Below, one piece after another: positions 1 to 7,665 of a stretch of 64,000 nucleotides of DNA; the stretch's first letter is position 1; each line of letters starts with the position of its first letter. The DNA comes from Aliivibrio finisterrensis (GTDB taxonomy: Bacteria > Pseudomonadota > Gammaproteobacteria > Enterobacterales > Vibrionaceae). The stretch is taken from the NCBI RefSeq assembly GCF_008933155.1, contig NZ_WBVP01000017.1, positions 1-64,000 of the forward strand, given 5' to 3'. Both the position numbers and the translations under genes were made by a program. The notes beneath the pieces are model-generated. The model was not told the origin of the DNA and made no database searches. It was given only the letters and a program-made list of their open reading frames with translations.

Positions 1-61
1 TATATCCATAATCAGCATCTAAAATTTAATACAAATAAATGAGCCTAGAGAAAGATATAAA

Positions 62-83
62 ATGAAAGCCCAGTAGGGCTTTC
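62..83 (-). terminator. Terminator of the integrase gene
   Basis: A perfect 8-bp stem (GAAAGCCC/GGGCTTTC) with a four-base loop lies just past the integrase stop codon. On the minus strand it runs into a T-rich stretch, which fits a rho-independent terminator. Confidence 0.6.
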
Positions 84-94
84 AATCAACAATG

Positions 95-1438
95 TTACTT
101 CGCCAATGTTAAGGTTACTTTCCCTAGTGACAATGACGGTACTAGCGCAAGTGATGGCGGTTTGTAATCGATCAAATCCTTTAGTTTGTCATTCCAAATA
201 ATGAGCGCTTCCAGTTTCTCATCAAAGTAATCATATCTGTCATAGTGCTTAGAACTTACATCTTGTAATGCATGATTTTGTAACCTGTCTCGTGTTTGCT
301 TATCGATCCGACAGGCTCCCATTAATGTTTTACATGTGCGTCTCAAGTCTCTTGGCGAAAAATGTGCCATCTGTTTTTCTTCACGATAACGAGTTATTGA
401 GCGACCAAATGAGCTGGTAAGTGCATGACGAGTTGCATCATTAGGATTTGGAAACATATATTTACCATCGCCACTTAACTCATATTGATTAAGTAAAGCT
501 TGATATGCCAATTCATTTAGTGGCACCGTATGCTCCCTATTATTTTTTGATAATCCTTGTTCAATAATAATAAATCTCTCTTTCCAATTTACATTGGACC
601 ATGACAGCGTAATGATTTCATATGGACGCTGCCCTCCGAGATAAATACATAGTTGAGCTAAATTGCGGAAATCTTTCCCCATATTAAAAGAACCATAATC
701 ACTATTTAAATCAATCAGAAATCTCTTTAATTCATCCCAATCTAAAAAGCGTTCGCCTACTCGCTCAGCATTTTTTTGCCTAGGAATAGGATTTACAGGA
801 TTAAATTTAATATCAAATGTCGAATGTAATGAAAAATATCGAGGATCATTGTCAAACTTCATACCATGATTGAATGCTGCCATTATATAACTGCGCACAC
901 GGTTACTTACAGTCTCACCACCACGCTGAATAATTTTACTGATCACAAATTTGATTTGATTTGTTGTTACATCACAAGCTTTTGTGTCTGATGAGATATA
1001 TGGATAAAACTCTTTTTCTAGGCTAACTAATACCGCTTTATAAGTACGTTTACCATCAATTTTCATCCGCTCAGTATAACTATGAAAAAGCTCTTTTAAT
1101 GTCCCCTTCTCATTATGTTCATCTTCAATCTTTTTCTCTTCAATCGCTAGTTGCTCGATATGTTTTTTAGGATCTTTACCCTGCATTAATAAGGCAGAAA
1201 ATTCCTGCATTTTTTCTCTTGCTTCAACTAAAGTCATGCCATTAGTGCGAGATCTAAATAAACCCAGAGAGATGAACCTCTCTTTTCTTTGTTGATAATA
1301 ACGAAAAACAAATTGCTTTTTACCCGAAGGCAAAACTTTCACACCTAGCCTTCCAGTTCCTCTTTGACCAGATTGATCCCATAGATAGTAAGATGAGGAC
1401 TTATTTACAGCGGATTGAATTTGGGTTGCTGTTAACAT
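95..1438 (-). CDS. Tyrosine recombinase (phage/island integrase)
   Basis: This is a site-specific tyrosine recombinase of the island/P4-like type, expected to integrate and excise a mobile element at a tRNA gene. The first ~90 residues resemble the DUF4102-type arm-binding domain (GRLGVKVLPSGKKQFVFRY). The catalytic domain follows, with an arginine near residue 271 (GGQRPYEI), a second arginine box FSPRDLRRT near 365, LQNHALQD, and the likely nucleophile Tyr399 in KHYDRY. The first position of the HxxR box is Arg rather than His. I start at the ATG at 1438 because AAGGGAAA lies upstream of it; the reading frame continues upstream to 1549 without similar support. The product is about 447 residues. 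A tRNA-Met fragment 250 bp upstream is the probable attachment site. Confidence 0.88.
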   Translation of the reverse strand: MLTATQIQSAVNKSSSYYLWDQSGQRGTGRLGVKVLPSGKKQFVFRYYQQRKERFISLGLFRSRTNGMTLVEAREKMQEFSALLMQGKDPKKHIEQLAIEEKKIEDEHNEKGTLKELFHSYTERMKIDGKRTYKAVLVSLEKEFYPYISSDTKACDVTTNQIKFVISKIIQRGGETVSNRVRSYIMAAFNHGMKFDNDPRYFSLHSTFDIKFNPVNPIPRQKNAERVGERFLDWDELKRFLIDLNSDYGSFNMGKDFRNLAQLCIYLGGQRPYEIITLSWSNVNWKERFIIIEQGLSKNNREHTVPLNELAYQALLNQYELSGDGKYMFPNPNDATRHALTSSFGRSITRYREEKQMAHFSPRDLRRTCKTLMGACRIDKQTRDRLQNHALQDVSSKHYDRYDYFDEKLEALIIWNDKLKDLIDYKPPSLALVPSLSLGKVTLTLAK

Positions 1439-1616
1439 CGTTAAATTTCCCTTGTTGTTTTCAGCAAAAGTACCGTCAATTTGAAAAAGACATAATGAGA
1501 TACTAGCCAGAAACCATGTTGACAAAATATCATCTGAATCAAGAAACACTTATTTCTGGTCAGATAATGGGTCAGACAAGAGGGAATTTGAGTAACATTT
1601 TATGAAACGCAATGAA

Positions 1617-1659
1617 ATGCAAAATAAAAATAACTCATTGATTGTAATGAATTTTGCAT
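1617..1659. repeat. Composite inverted repeat between integrase and att site
   Basis: ATGCAAAAT (1617-1625) is inverted at 1651-1659, and inside it TCATT (1635-1639) is inverted at 1646-1650. It lies between the integrase start and the tRNA fragment, where recombinase arm sites or the integrase promoter would be expected. Its function is inference only. Confidence 0.35.
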
Positions 1660-1692
1660 AACAATGAACGTCTATGAAAATGAATCTTTTCG

Positions 1693-1739
1693 GACTCATA
1701 ATCGTTCGGTCCCCAGTTCAAATCTGGGAGGGGCCACCA
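1693..1739 (+). other. 3' fragment of tRNA-Met(CAT), probable att site
   Basis: The sequence matches the 3' part of a Vibrio-like elongator tRNA-Met. It has the anticodon loop CTCATAA, then a T arm (CCCAG 1712-1716, loop TTCAAAT, CTGGG 1724-1728), the 3' acceptor strand AGGGGCC (1729-1735), discriminator A and CCA (1737-1739). The 5' half is missing: the upstream bases form neither a D arm nor a GGCCCCT acceptor strand, and the 5' side of the anticodon stem does not pair. A lone 3' tRNA piece next to a tyrosine recombinase is the usual scar of integration into a tRNA gene, so I read this as an attL/attR core. The intact tRNA should be at the far end of the element, left of the window. Confidence 0.75.
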
Positions 1740-1745
1740 AATTAG

Positions 1746-1783
1746 AAAAGGCTGATAAGTATTTTTACTTGTCAGCCTTTTTT
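1746..1783. terminator. Terminator after the tRNA fragment
   Basis: A 15-bp stem (AAAAGGCTGATAAGT / ACTTGTCAGCCTTTT, one G-U pair) with a 6-nt loop is followed by a T run. It is probably the original terminator of the tRNA transcription unit. It is nearly symmetric, so it may also end the small convergent gene at 1789-1938. Confidence 0.75.
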
Positions 1784-1788
1784 CTTTT

Positions 1789-1938
1789 TTAATTTATCTT
1801 CTTTTTCTTGATGATGAATAAATAGCCCACCAAGAGTAAAAATATAGATAATTCTATTGCTGCCCTCATCAGTCCTGAAGTACATACGGCAGCAATAATC
1901 AATGCAATAACAATCGCTAATAATCCTTTTTTATTCAT
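1789..1938 (-). CDS. Small hypothetical membrane protein (49 aa)
   Basis: I do not recognise this protein. From the ATG at 1938 it encodes 49 residues: a short MNKKG start, two hydrophobic helices (about residues 6-22 and 27-42) and a basic KKKK tail near the C-terminus, so it is predicted to sit in the inner membrane. The reading frame extends upstream to 2004, but GGATGGAG lies just before the 1938 ATG and decides the start. It is the first gene outside the probable att site and ends at the tRNA terminator. Confidence 0.5.
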   Translation of the reverse strand: MNKKGLLAIVIALIIAAVCTSGLMRAAIELSIFLLLVGYLFIIKKKKIN

Positions 1939-2127
1939 ATACTCCATCCTAGAAATTATTCGAATACTATTATTCAAGATCTCTCGTTCAATGAAAAATA
2001 GCAAATAGCACTATCAAAGAACCAATTGCACTATCAATGGTTCACAAATAAGCATTAATTATTTGGATATTCAATAAAGCTACCTATACTGATTGATAAT
2101 TGCTTTGATCATGGAGCTATCAATTCA

Positions 2128-2490
2128 ATGAAGCCAGCGTCTATTTCCTTAGCAACAAACTTAGGATACACCTTTGATAATGGTCTTAGACCTTTTGGTT
2201 TGGTTGGTATGCCGAGTTTAGATTTAAATCAAAATGAAGAGTAATTAACCGACAATAACGGAGCAGCCTTTAAGTTTGGGTTTGGTGTTGAATACACACC
2301 AAAAGTATTAGGTGGCGTTCAAATTCGAGCAGCTTATGATATAGATATGTATGCGGTGGAATATGAGCCAACGAATGGGTATTACTCAGAGACCAATCTC
2401 TATGCATTAAACTCTTTATATCTTGGGCTTCTTATACGTTTTAGTCACAAAATGGAGCATTGGTATCTCAACCTTTGCTGTTATTCTTAA
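2128..2490 (+). pseudogene. Broken outer-membrane beta-barrel protein gene (fragment)
   Basis: The frame starting at 2128 reads like the C-terminal part of a small outer-membrane barrel, with alternating hydrophobic strands such as NLGYTFDNGLRPFGLVG, FKFGFGVEYTP and YLGLLIRF. It is interrupted by an in-frame TAA at 2242-2244, after 38 codons, and then continues in the same frame to 2490. No signal peptide or full-length N-terminus is present, although the frame stays open a little upstream of 2128 in a similar style. I interpret it as a decayed OmpA/opacity-like porin gene. It lies close to the integration site, a common place for debris. The exact family is uncertain. Confidence 0.5.
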
Positions 2491-2587
2491 TAAACGAATA
2501 AAATATTTTTTCCCTCTCTGCTTTTATTTCTTTCTTGATATACACTTCCAGACATTCAATATTTACTAATAACAATAAAGGTTAACT

Positions 2588-4132
2588 ATGTACAATTTAG
2601 CCAATAATCTTGAGCGCAACGCCACTTTTCGTCCAAACAATATCGCTTTAATCCTTCAAGATCAGAAAATTACTTATCAAGAATTAAATCAAAAAGTGAA
2701 CGCCATTGCGGATCATCTAAGTCTGTTAAATATTAAACCAAACGAAAAAATCGCCCTCTCTTGCCCTAATACGCCAGAATTCGTTATTGCCTATTATGCG
2801 GTTCAAAAAATAGGTGCTGTTGTTGTTCCTTTAAATGTCATGCTAAAAGGCGAAGAAGTGGCTTACCACTTAAAAGACTCTGATGCCGTAGCTCTGATTT
2901 CATATCAAGGTTCTGATGCAATGCCTATCGGCCAATTTGGTTACGAAGGCTACACAAAAGCCGATTTTTGTGAACACTTTATCCTTATCGAAACCACACC
3001 AAACTCTCAAAAACCGACAGCTGCGCACTCTTTCAATCAATGGTTAGAAACAGGCAGAAAAACCTTTGAAACTGTATATCGTTCTGCTGAAGACAGTTGT
3101 GTAATTCTATACACATCAGGAACAACCGGGGCTGCAAAAGGGGCTGAATTAAGCCAAAGTAACATGCTATGTAATGCACAGGCTTGCCAAGCATTAACCA
3201 ATCAAAAGGGCACTGATATTAGTATTGCTATACTTCCTCTTTTCCATACTTTTGGTCAATCACTGATAATGAACACCTCTATCCTTGCTGGTAGCGCTTT
3301 AGTTCTTATTCCTCGCTTTGTACCGAAGACGGTAATTCAACAGATACATGAGCATAAGGTGACACAGTTAGCGGGGGTTCCAACCATGTTTATCGGTCTA
3401 TTAGCTTATGCAGAAAAACACCCAGGCGCTTATCTTAAAGAAATAGCACAAACTCTGAAGGTAGCAATCTCAGGTGGTGCCTCCATGCCTGTAGAAATAT
3501 TAAAGCAATTTGAAGAGAAGCTACAAGTACCGGTTATTGAAGGTTACGGTTTATCAGAATCTTCACCTGTTGCTGCATTTAATCATCTAGAGTTTGAACG
3601 TAAGCCGGGAAGCATTGGACAACCATTACCTGGTGTAACGATGAAAGTAGTAGATAAAAATGGTCAGGAGGTTCCAATTGGCCAAGAAGGCGAATTAGTT
3701 ATTCGTGGCCATAATGTAATGAAAGGTTATTACAAAAAACCACAAGACACAGCGAAAACAATTGTAGATGGCTGGCTTCATACCGGTGATATTGTTCGCT
3801 TCGATGATGAAGGCTATATCTATGTCGTTGACCGTTTAAAAGAATTAATTATTAGCGGTGGCTACAATATTTACCCAAGAGAAGTAGAAGAAGTATATAT
3901 GAAGCACCCTTCAGTTCACCTTGTTGCTGTTATTGGTGTTGAGCATCCTCGTTTTGGCGAAGAGGTTAAAGCATTTGTGATTTTAAAAGAGGGTCACTCT
4001 ATTTCAGAAAAAGAGTTAATCAAGTGGAGTAAAGAACAGCTAGCTGATTATAAATGTCCTAAACATCTTGCTATTGTTGAAGCACTGCCAATGACAGCGA
4101 CAGGAAAAATCTTAAAAAGAATGCTGAAATAA
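2588..4132 (+). CDS. Acyl-CoA synthetase (AMP-binding, fatty acid-CoA ligase type)
   Basis: This is a class I adenylate-forming enzyme of 514 residues that should activate a carboxylic acid, probably a medium- or long-chain fatty acid, with ATP and CoA. The phosphate-binding motif ILYTSGTTGAAKG is near residue 174. The A5 box EGYGLSESSP, the hinge-region YHTGD-like box (WLHTGDIVRFDDEG), the ISGGYNIYPREVEE segment and the C-terminal catalytic lysine box TATGKILKR all follow in order. The start ATG has AAAGG upstream. It is transcribed alone, followed by an inverted repeat (4141-4189). It resembles FadD and related long-chain ligases, but the substrate cannot be fixed from sequence. A second, different acyl-CoA synthetase lies at 12259-14109. 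Confidence 0.85.
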   Translation: MYNLANNLERNATFRPNNIALILQDQKITYQELNQKVNAIADHLSLLNIKPNEKIALSCPNTPEFVIAYYAVQKIGAVVVPLNVMLKGEEVAYHLKDSDAVALISYQGSDAMPIGQFGYEGYTKADFCEHFILIETTPNSQKPTAAHSFNQWLETGRKTFETVYRSAEDSCVILYTSGTTGAAKGAELSQSNMLCNAQACQALTNQKGTDISIAILPLFHTFGQSLIMNTSILAGSALVLIPRFVPKTVIQQIHEHKVTQLAGVPTMFIGLLAYAEKHPGAYLKEIAQTLKVAISGGASMPVEILKQFEEKLQVPVIEGYGLSESSPVAAFNHLEFERKPGSIGQPLPGVTMKVVDKNGQEVPIGQEGELVIRGHNVMKGYYKKPQDTAKTIVDGWLHTGDIVRFDDEGYIYVVDRLKELIISGGYNIYPREVEEVYMKHPSVHLVAVIGVEHPRFGEEVKAFVILKEGHSISEKELIKWSKEQLADYKCPKHLAIVEALPMTATGKILKRMLK

Positions 4133-4140
4133 ACATCACA

Positions 4141-4189
4141 ACTTCGCAAGTATATTCCCATAATAAAAATAAGGTATATACTTGCAAGT
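4141..4189. repeat. Intergenic inverted repeat
   Basis: ACTTCGCAAGTATAT is matched, apart from one extra base, by the inverted copy ATATACTTGCAAGT about 20 bases downstream. It lies between the acyl-CoA synthetase and the 4216 gene. There is no clean T run, so a terminator role is possible but weak. Confidence 0.4.
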
Positions 4190-4215
4190 ATTCATTTCAT
4201 TACTGGACAAATATT

Positions 4216-4617
4216 ATGTCAAAAAAAACAGACAATGGTATTTGGTTTGCTTATATCGCAAGCCTACTAACTCCAATTACTCTTATGGCTTCAGGTATTG
4301 TTGCGATTATTTATGCCGGCTACCAAATGAATAAAGGCACTAATGATGAAGTTATCGATAGTCATTACTACGCGATCATTAAAAGCTTTTTCCTTTTTCT
4401 TACATTTTTCGTTGTTTTAGCAGTAACGGCTGCAACAATGAGTGGTATGGCTGCAGGTCTCGATTATTGGGTAGACAGTTCTGTCCTTGATAAAGTTTAT
4501 GCTGCAATTCCAATTGTTGGTGCAGTAATCTCTGTTCTTGCTATTGGTACTTGGTTCGTTAAATTAGCTAAAGGTATGCAAAAACTTAAAGCATATCAAC
4601 CAATTGAAAATCAATAA
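4216..4617 (+). CDS. Small integral membrane protein, DUF4870-like
   Basis: This 133-residue protein has about three hydrophobic segments (near residues 10-33, 55-80 and 94-115) and a hydrophilic tail. The N-terminal YIASLLTPITL segment and the IDSHYYAIIKSF segment resemble the DUF4870/TM2-like small membrane proteins found across proteobacteria. No enzymatic motif is visible and its function is unknown. It is transcribed alone, with a terminator at 4620-4646, upstream of pykF. Confidence 0.55.
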   Translation: MSKKTDNGIWFAYIASLLTPITLMASGIVAIIYAGYQMNKGTNDEVIDSHYYAIIKSFFLFLTFFVVLAVTAATMSGMAAGLDYWVDSSVLDKVYAAIPIVGAVISVLAIGTWFVKLAKGMQKLKAYQPIENQ

Positions 4618-4619
4618 TA

Positions 4620-4646
4620 TAAAGGTGCTTAATGCGCCTTTTTTAT
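4620..4646 (+). terminator. Terminator of the small membrane protein gene
   Basis: AAAGGTGC and GCGCCTTT form a stem with one G-U pair and the loop TTAAT, followed by a run of T. It starts directly after the stop codon of the 4216 gene. Confidence 0.65.
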
Positions 4647-5001
4647 TTTGAGTAATAAAATAAATATTTGCCAAAGATCATACTAACTAGAAAGTGATCT
4701 TCACGGGTTTTGCTGTTAGAATTTGCGTCAAAATAGATAGAAACTTACGAAAAGACATGTTCGAAATTATGTCGAGTAATGTAAATTTGTTTTTAATATT
4801 GCGATTAAAGTACAAATTGTTTACCTGAATCAATAATCCATTACTCTTTTCGAGCTAAAATACAGGTAATTATTGAATTTCAATGCTTAGCTATCGTGTT
4901 TTATGAAGAACAAACTGTTGTAATTTTTCAACACTTCAAACATTGGCTGAGCATTACTGCGTTTATCATTTTAAATATACTCATCTGGAGAGATTTCTCA
5001 C
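4647..5001. other. Gene-free region upstream of pykF
   Basis: About 355 bases without a convincing reading frame. It is AT-rich and must hold the pykF promoter and a long 5' leader. A good Shine-Dalgarno sequence (TCTGGAGAG) lies just before the pykF ATG. I see no convincing CRP or Cra palindrome and no RNA gene. Confidence 0.5.
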
Positions 5002-6414
5002 ATGAAAAAGACCAAAATCGTTTGTACGATCGGCCCAAAAACTGAATCTGTTGAAAAACTAACTGAACTAGCCAATGCTGGCATGAACGTTATGCGCCTA
5101 AACTTCTCACACGGCGACTTCGCAGAACACGGCCAACGTATTGATAACGTACGTCAAGTAATGAAAAACACTGGCAAGCAGCTTGCTATTCTTCTTGATA
5201 CTAAAGGTCCTGAGATCCGTACAATCAAACTAGAAAACGGCGACGATGTTGCTCTAGTTGCAGGTCAAGACTTCACATTCACAACAGATACTTCTGTTGT
5301 TGGTAACAAAGACGTTGTTGCTGTTACTTACCCAGGTTTTGCTAAAGATCTTGAAGTTGGTAACACTATCCTTGTTGATGACGGTCTAATCGAAATGGAA
5401 GTTGTTGCGACAACTGAAACTGAAGTTAAATGTAAAGTTCTTAATAACGGTGACCTGGGCGAAAACAAAGGTGTTAACCTTCCTGGTGTTTCTGTTCAAC
5501 TTCCTGCTCTTTCTGAAAAAGATAAAGCTGACCTTAAATTTGGTTGTGAGCAAGGTGTTGATTTCGTTGCTGCTTCTTTCATCCGTAAAGAAGAAGACGT
5601 TAAAGAAATCCGTGAACTTCTTGTTGCTAATGGCGGCGAGAACATTCAAATTATCTCTAAGATCGAAAACCAAGAAGGCGTTGATAACTTCGATTCAATC
5701 CTAGAAGCTTCTGACGGTATCATGGTTGCTCGTGGCGATCTTGGTGTTGAAATCCCAGTAGAAGAAGTAATCTTCGCTCAGAAGATGATGATCGAGAAAT
5801 GTAACCGTGCACGTAAAGTTGTAATCACTGCAACTCAAATGCTTGATTCTATGATCAAAAACCCACGTCCAACACGCGCAGAAGCGGGTGATGTTGCGAA
5901 CGCAATCATGGATGGTACAGATGCAGTAATGCTTTCTGGTGAATCAGCTAAAGGTAAATACCCTGTTGAAGCGGTAACTATCATGGCTCAAATCTGTGCT
6001 CGTACAGATTCGGCACTAAAAGCAGAGCTAGGCTCTCGTCTAGACAGCCCACGCCTACGTATTACTGAAGCTGTATGTAAAGGTGCAGTAGATACAGCAG
6101 AGAAACTAAACGCTCCTGTTATCGTTGTTGCTACTGAAGCGGGTAAATCAGCTCGTTCAATCCGTAAATACTTCCCAACAGCTAAAATCATCGCTGTAAC
6201 GACTAATACTAAGACAGCTGCACAGCTTTGTCTTTCTAAAGGTATTACACCAATGGTTGTTGATTCTATCGACAGCACTGATGCATTCTACCTACGCGGT
6301 AAAGAACTAGCTCTTGAGTCTGGTATTGGCGCCAAAGGCGACATCGTTGTTATGGTTTCTGGTGCTCTAGTACCATCAGGCACAACAAACACAGCATCGG
6401 TACACGTATTATAA
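5002..6414 (+). CDS. pykF: Pyruvate kinase I
   Basis: Pyruvate kinase converts phosphoenolpyruvate and ADP to pyruvate and ATP in the last step of glycolysis. The 470-residue length equals that of the fructose-1,6-bisphosphate-activated PykF type. The N-terminal [15 protein letters not shown], the substrate loop [20 protein letters not shown], the active-site lysine region [20 protein letters not shown] and TATQMLDSM are all present. The C-terminal allosteric domain ends with the usual NTASVHVL-type segment. Codons are strongly biased toward the preferred set, as expected for a highly expressed glycolytic gene. It stands alone between its leader and a strong terminator. Confidence 0.96.
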   Translation: MKKTKIVCTIGPKTESVEKLTELANAGMNVMRLNFSHGDFAEHGQRIDNVRQVMKNTGKQLAILLDTKGPEIRTIKLENGDDVALVAGQDFTFTTDTSVVGNKDVVAVTYPGFAKDLEVGNTILVDDGLIEMEVVATTETEVKCKVLNNGDLGENKGVNLPGVSVQLPALSEKDKADLKFGCEQGVDFVAASFIRKEEDVKEIRELLVANGGENIQIISKIENQEGVDNFDSILEASDGIMVARGDLGVEIPVEEVIFAQKMMIEKCNRARKVVITATQMLDSMIKNPRPTRAEAGDVANAIMDGTDAVMLSGESAKGKYPVEAVTIMAQICARTDSALKAELGSRLDSPRLRITEAVCKGAVDTAEKLNAPVIVVATEAGKSARSIRKYFPTAKIIAVTTNTKTAAQLCLSKGITPMVVDSIDSTDAFYLRGKELALESGIGAKGDIVVMVSGALVPSGTTNTASVHVL

Positions 6415-6453
6415 TTCATCTGAATTTATAATCGGTTATACGACATTCGATAA

Positions 6454-6478
6454 AAGAGGGCTTAGGCCCTCTTTTTTT
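6454..6478 (+). terminator. pykF terminator
   Basis: A perfect 9-bp stem (AAAGAGGGC/GCCCTCTTT) with a TTAG loop and a following T run lies about 40 bases after the pykF stop. Confidence 0.85.
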
Positions 6479-6633
6479 ATGAAATTTTATTGGCAGAAAA
6501 GATACAATACGCTATACTCAACGAGCCATTAACAGAACTAAAGATGGTATATTTCATTCTTGGTCATCAATTATATTTATAAGCCAAGTTGACATCATTC
6601 ATTGCAATCACGATTTAGAAAGAGAGTAGCGAA

Positions 6634-7296
6634 GTGTCTAGCCCAACCCTTACTGATAAAGTATCAAAAATGATCCACCAAGATATTCTTAATGGTGATC
6701 TGCACCCTGGTCAAAAATTAGTTGTTGCCGAATTAAAAGAACGCTACAGCGTTGGCGCATCTCCAATCCGCGAAGCACTTGTTCAATTATCTTGGAATAA
6801 ATACGTAAAGCTACAACCTCAAAAAGGCTGTTGGGTTGCTGCGATTTCATCAGAAGAACTAAAAGAATTATTCGAAGGTTTGTCTGTTGTTGGTAAGGTT
6901 CTACTGTCAAAAGCCATCAACAATGGTGATGAAGTGTGGGAGCTAAGTGTTCTTACGACTTTCCATAAATTAAGCAAAGTAAATCTAGCTGAACCGTCAT
7001 TAGAAGTTATGCTTGAATGGGAAGAGCGATATTCAGCATTTCATAGTACCCTTCTTGAGGGAGCTAATGCGCCAATTATGCACCAATTCCACCAAGAGTT
7101 AACAAACCAGATTAAACGCTACCACCACCTTCAAAGTAACTATAACCAAGCGTGTAAGGAATATACTGCTATCCTAAAAGAGCATGAAAGTATTATGAAA
7201 CTGGCATTAGCTCGTAATGAAGATCAAGCGATTGAATTACTAGAAAAGCACTATGCCACTACCATGGATTTATTATCAGGCTCATTTGAAGCCTAA
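6634..7296 (+). CDS. GntR-family transcriptional regulator (FCD type)
   Basis: This is a 220-residue DNA-binding regulator. Residues about 10-70 form a GntR winged helix (IHQDILNGDLHPGQKL, YSVGASPIREALVQLS), and the remainder is an all-helical FadR/FCD-like ligand-binding domain that usually binds a carboxylic-acid effector at a metal. The translation start is a GTG with AAAGAGAG upstream; no better ATG is in frame. It is transcribed alone between the pykF terminator and its own terminator. The regulated genes and ligand cannot be read from the sequence; its place after pykF alone does not establish a link to glycolysis. Confidence 0.82.
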   Translation: MSSPTLTDKVSKMIHQDILNGDLHPGQKLVVAELKERYSVGASPIREALVQLSWNKYVKLQPQKGCWVAAISSEELKELFEGLSVVGKVLLSKAINNGDEVWELSVLTTFHKLSKVNLAEPSLEVMLEWEERYSAFHSTLLEGANAPIMHQFHQELTNQIKRYHHLQSNYNQACKEYTAILKEHESIMKLALARNEDQAIELLEKHYATTMDLLSGSFEA

Positions 7297-7318
7297 CATT
7301 CATTTGTGACTAAAATAG

Positions 7319-7349
7319 AAAACCAGACGCTATCGTCTGGTTTTTTTTG
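7319..7349 (+). terminator. Terminator of the GntR-family gene
   Basis: A perfect 11-bp stem (AAAACCAGACG/CGTCTGGTTTT) with loop CTAT is followed by eight T. It lies directly after the regulator gene. Confidence 0.88.
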
Positions 7350-7380
7350 TTTTATACTATATCTATTTATAACTCGGATA

Positions 7381-7512
7381 TTACCAACCAAAAAACTCTT
7401 TATTGTGAGTACCTATCAGCAATACCATTAATAAAAAATAAATCGCACTCAGTTGAAACCCTAAAATAGCCAAACTACCCACAGTAAGCCTTACTAAAAA
7501 GTCAGTAAACAT
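7381..7512 (-). CDS. Small single-span membrane protein (43 aa), unrecognised
   Basis: A short frame on the minus strand encodes 43 residues beginning MFTDFLVRLTVGS and ending HNKEFFGW. Roughly residues 8-36 are hydrophobic, so one or two membrane helices are likely. The ATG at 7512 is preceded by GTGAGG at good Shine-Dalgarno distance, which is the main reason to call it a gene. It lies between a GntR regulator and a diguanylate cyclase, transcribed in the same direction as the cyclase and downstream of it. I do not recognise a family and propose no function. Confidence 0.5.
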   Translation of the reverse strand: MFTDFLVRLTVGSLAILGFQLSAIYFLLMVLLIGTHNKEFFGW

Positions 7513-7665
7513 AGAAACCTCACATCATACTTAGCCTGTTGAACTCTCCTTTTTATGCTTTCATACCAACGATGAGTTGATATTAGTATCCTACTACAGA
7601 CTTATTTATTGATGAAAGTAAGTATAGACAAACTTAGACTTTAGTCTAATGAGTAAATCGTAAAC

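Noticed and set aside
2018-2042. Dyad GAACCA...TGGTTC near the outer-membrane relic
   Set aside because: Imperfect with a bulge, no T run, and no neighbouring gene that it would explain.
4680-4720. CRP-like GTGATCTTCAC upstream of pykF
   Set aside because: The half sites are separated by 3 rather than 6 bases, so it does not fit a CRP site.
5386-6278. Long open frames antisense or out of frame within pykF
   Set aside because: They lie wholly in a highly biased, clearly coding gene and encode low-complexity strings of Phe/Leu/Val with no family likeness.
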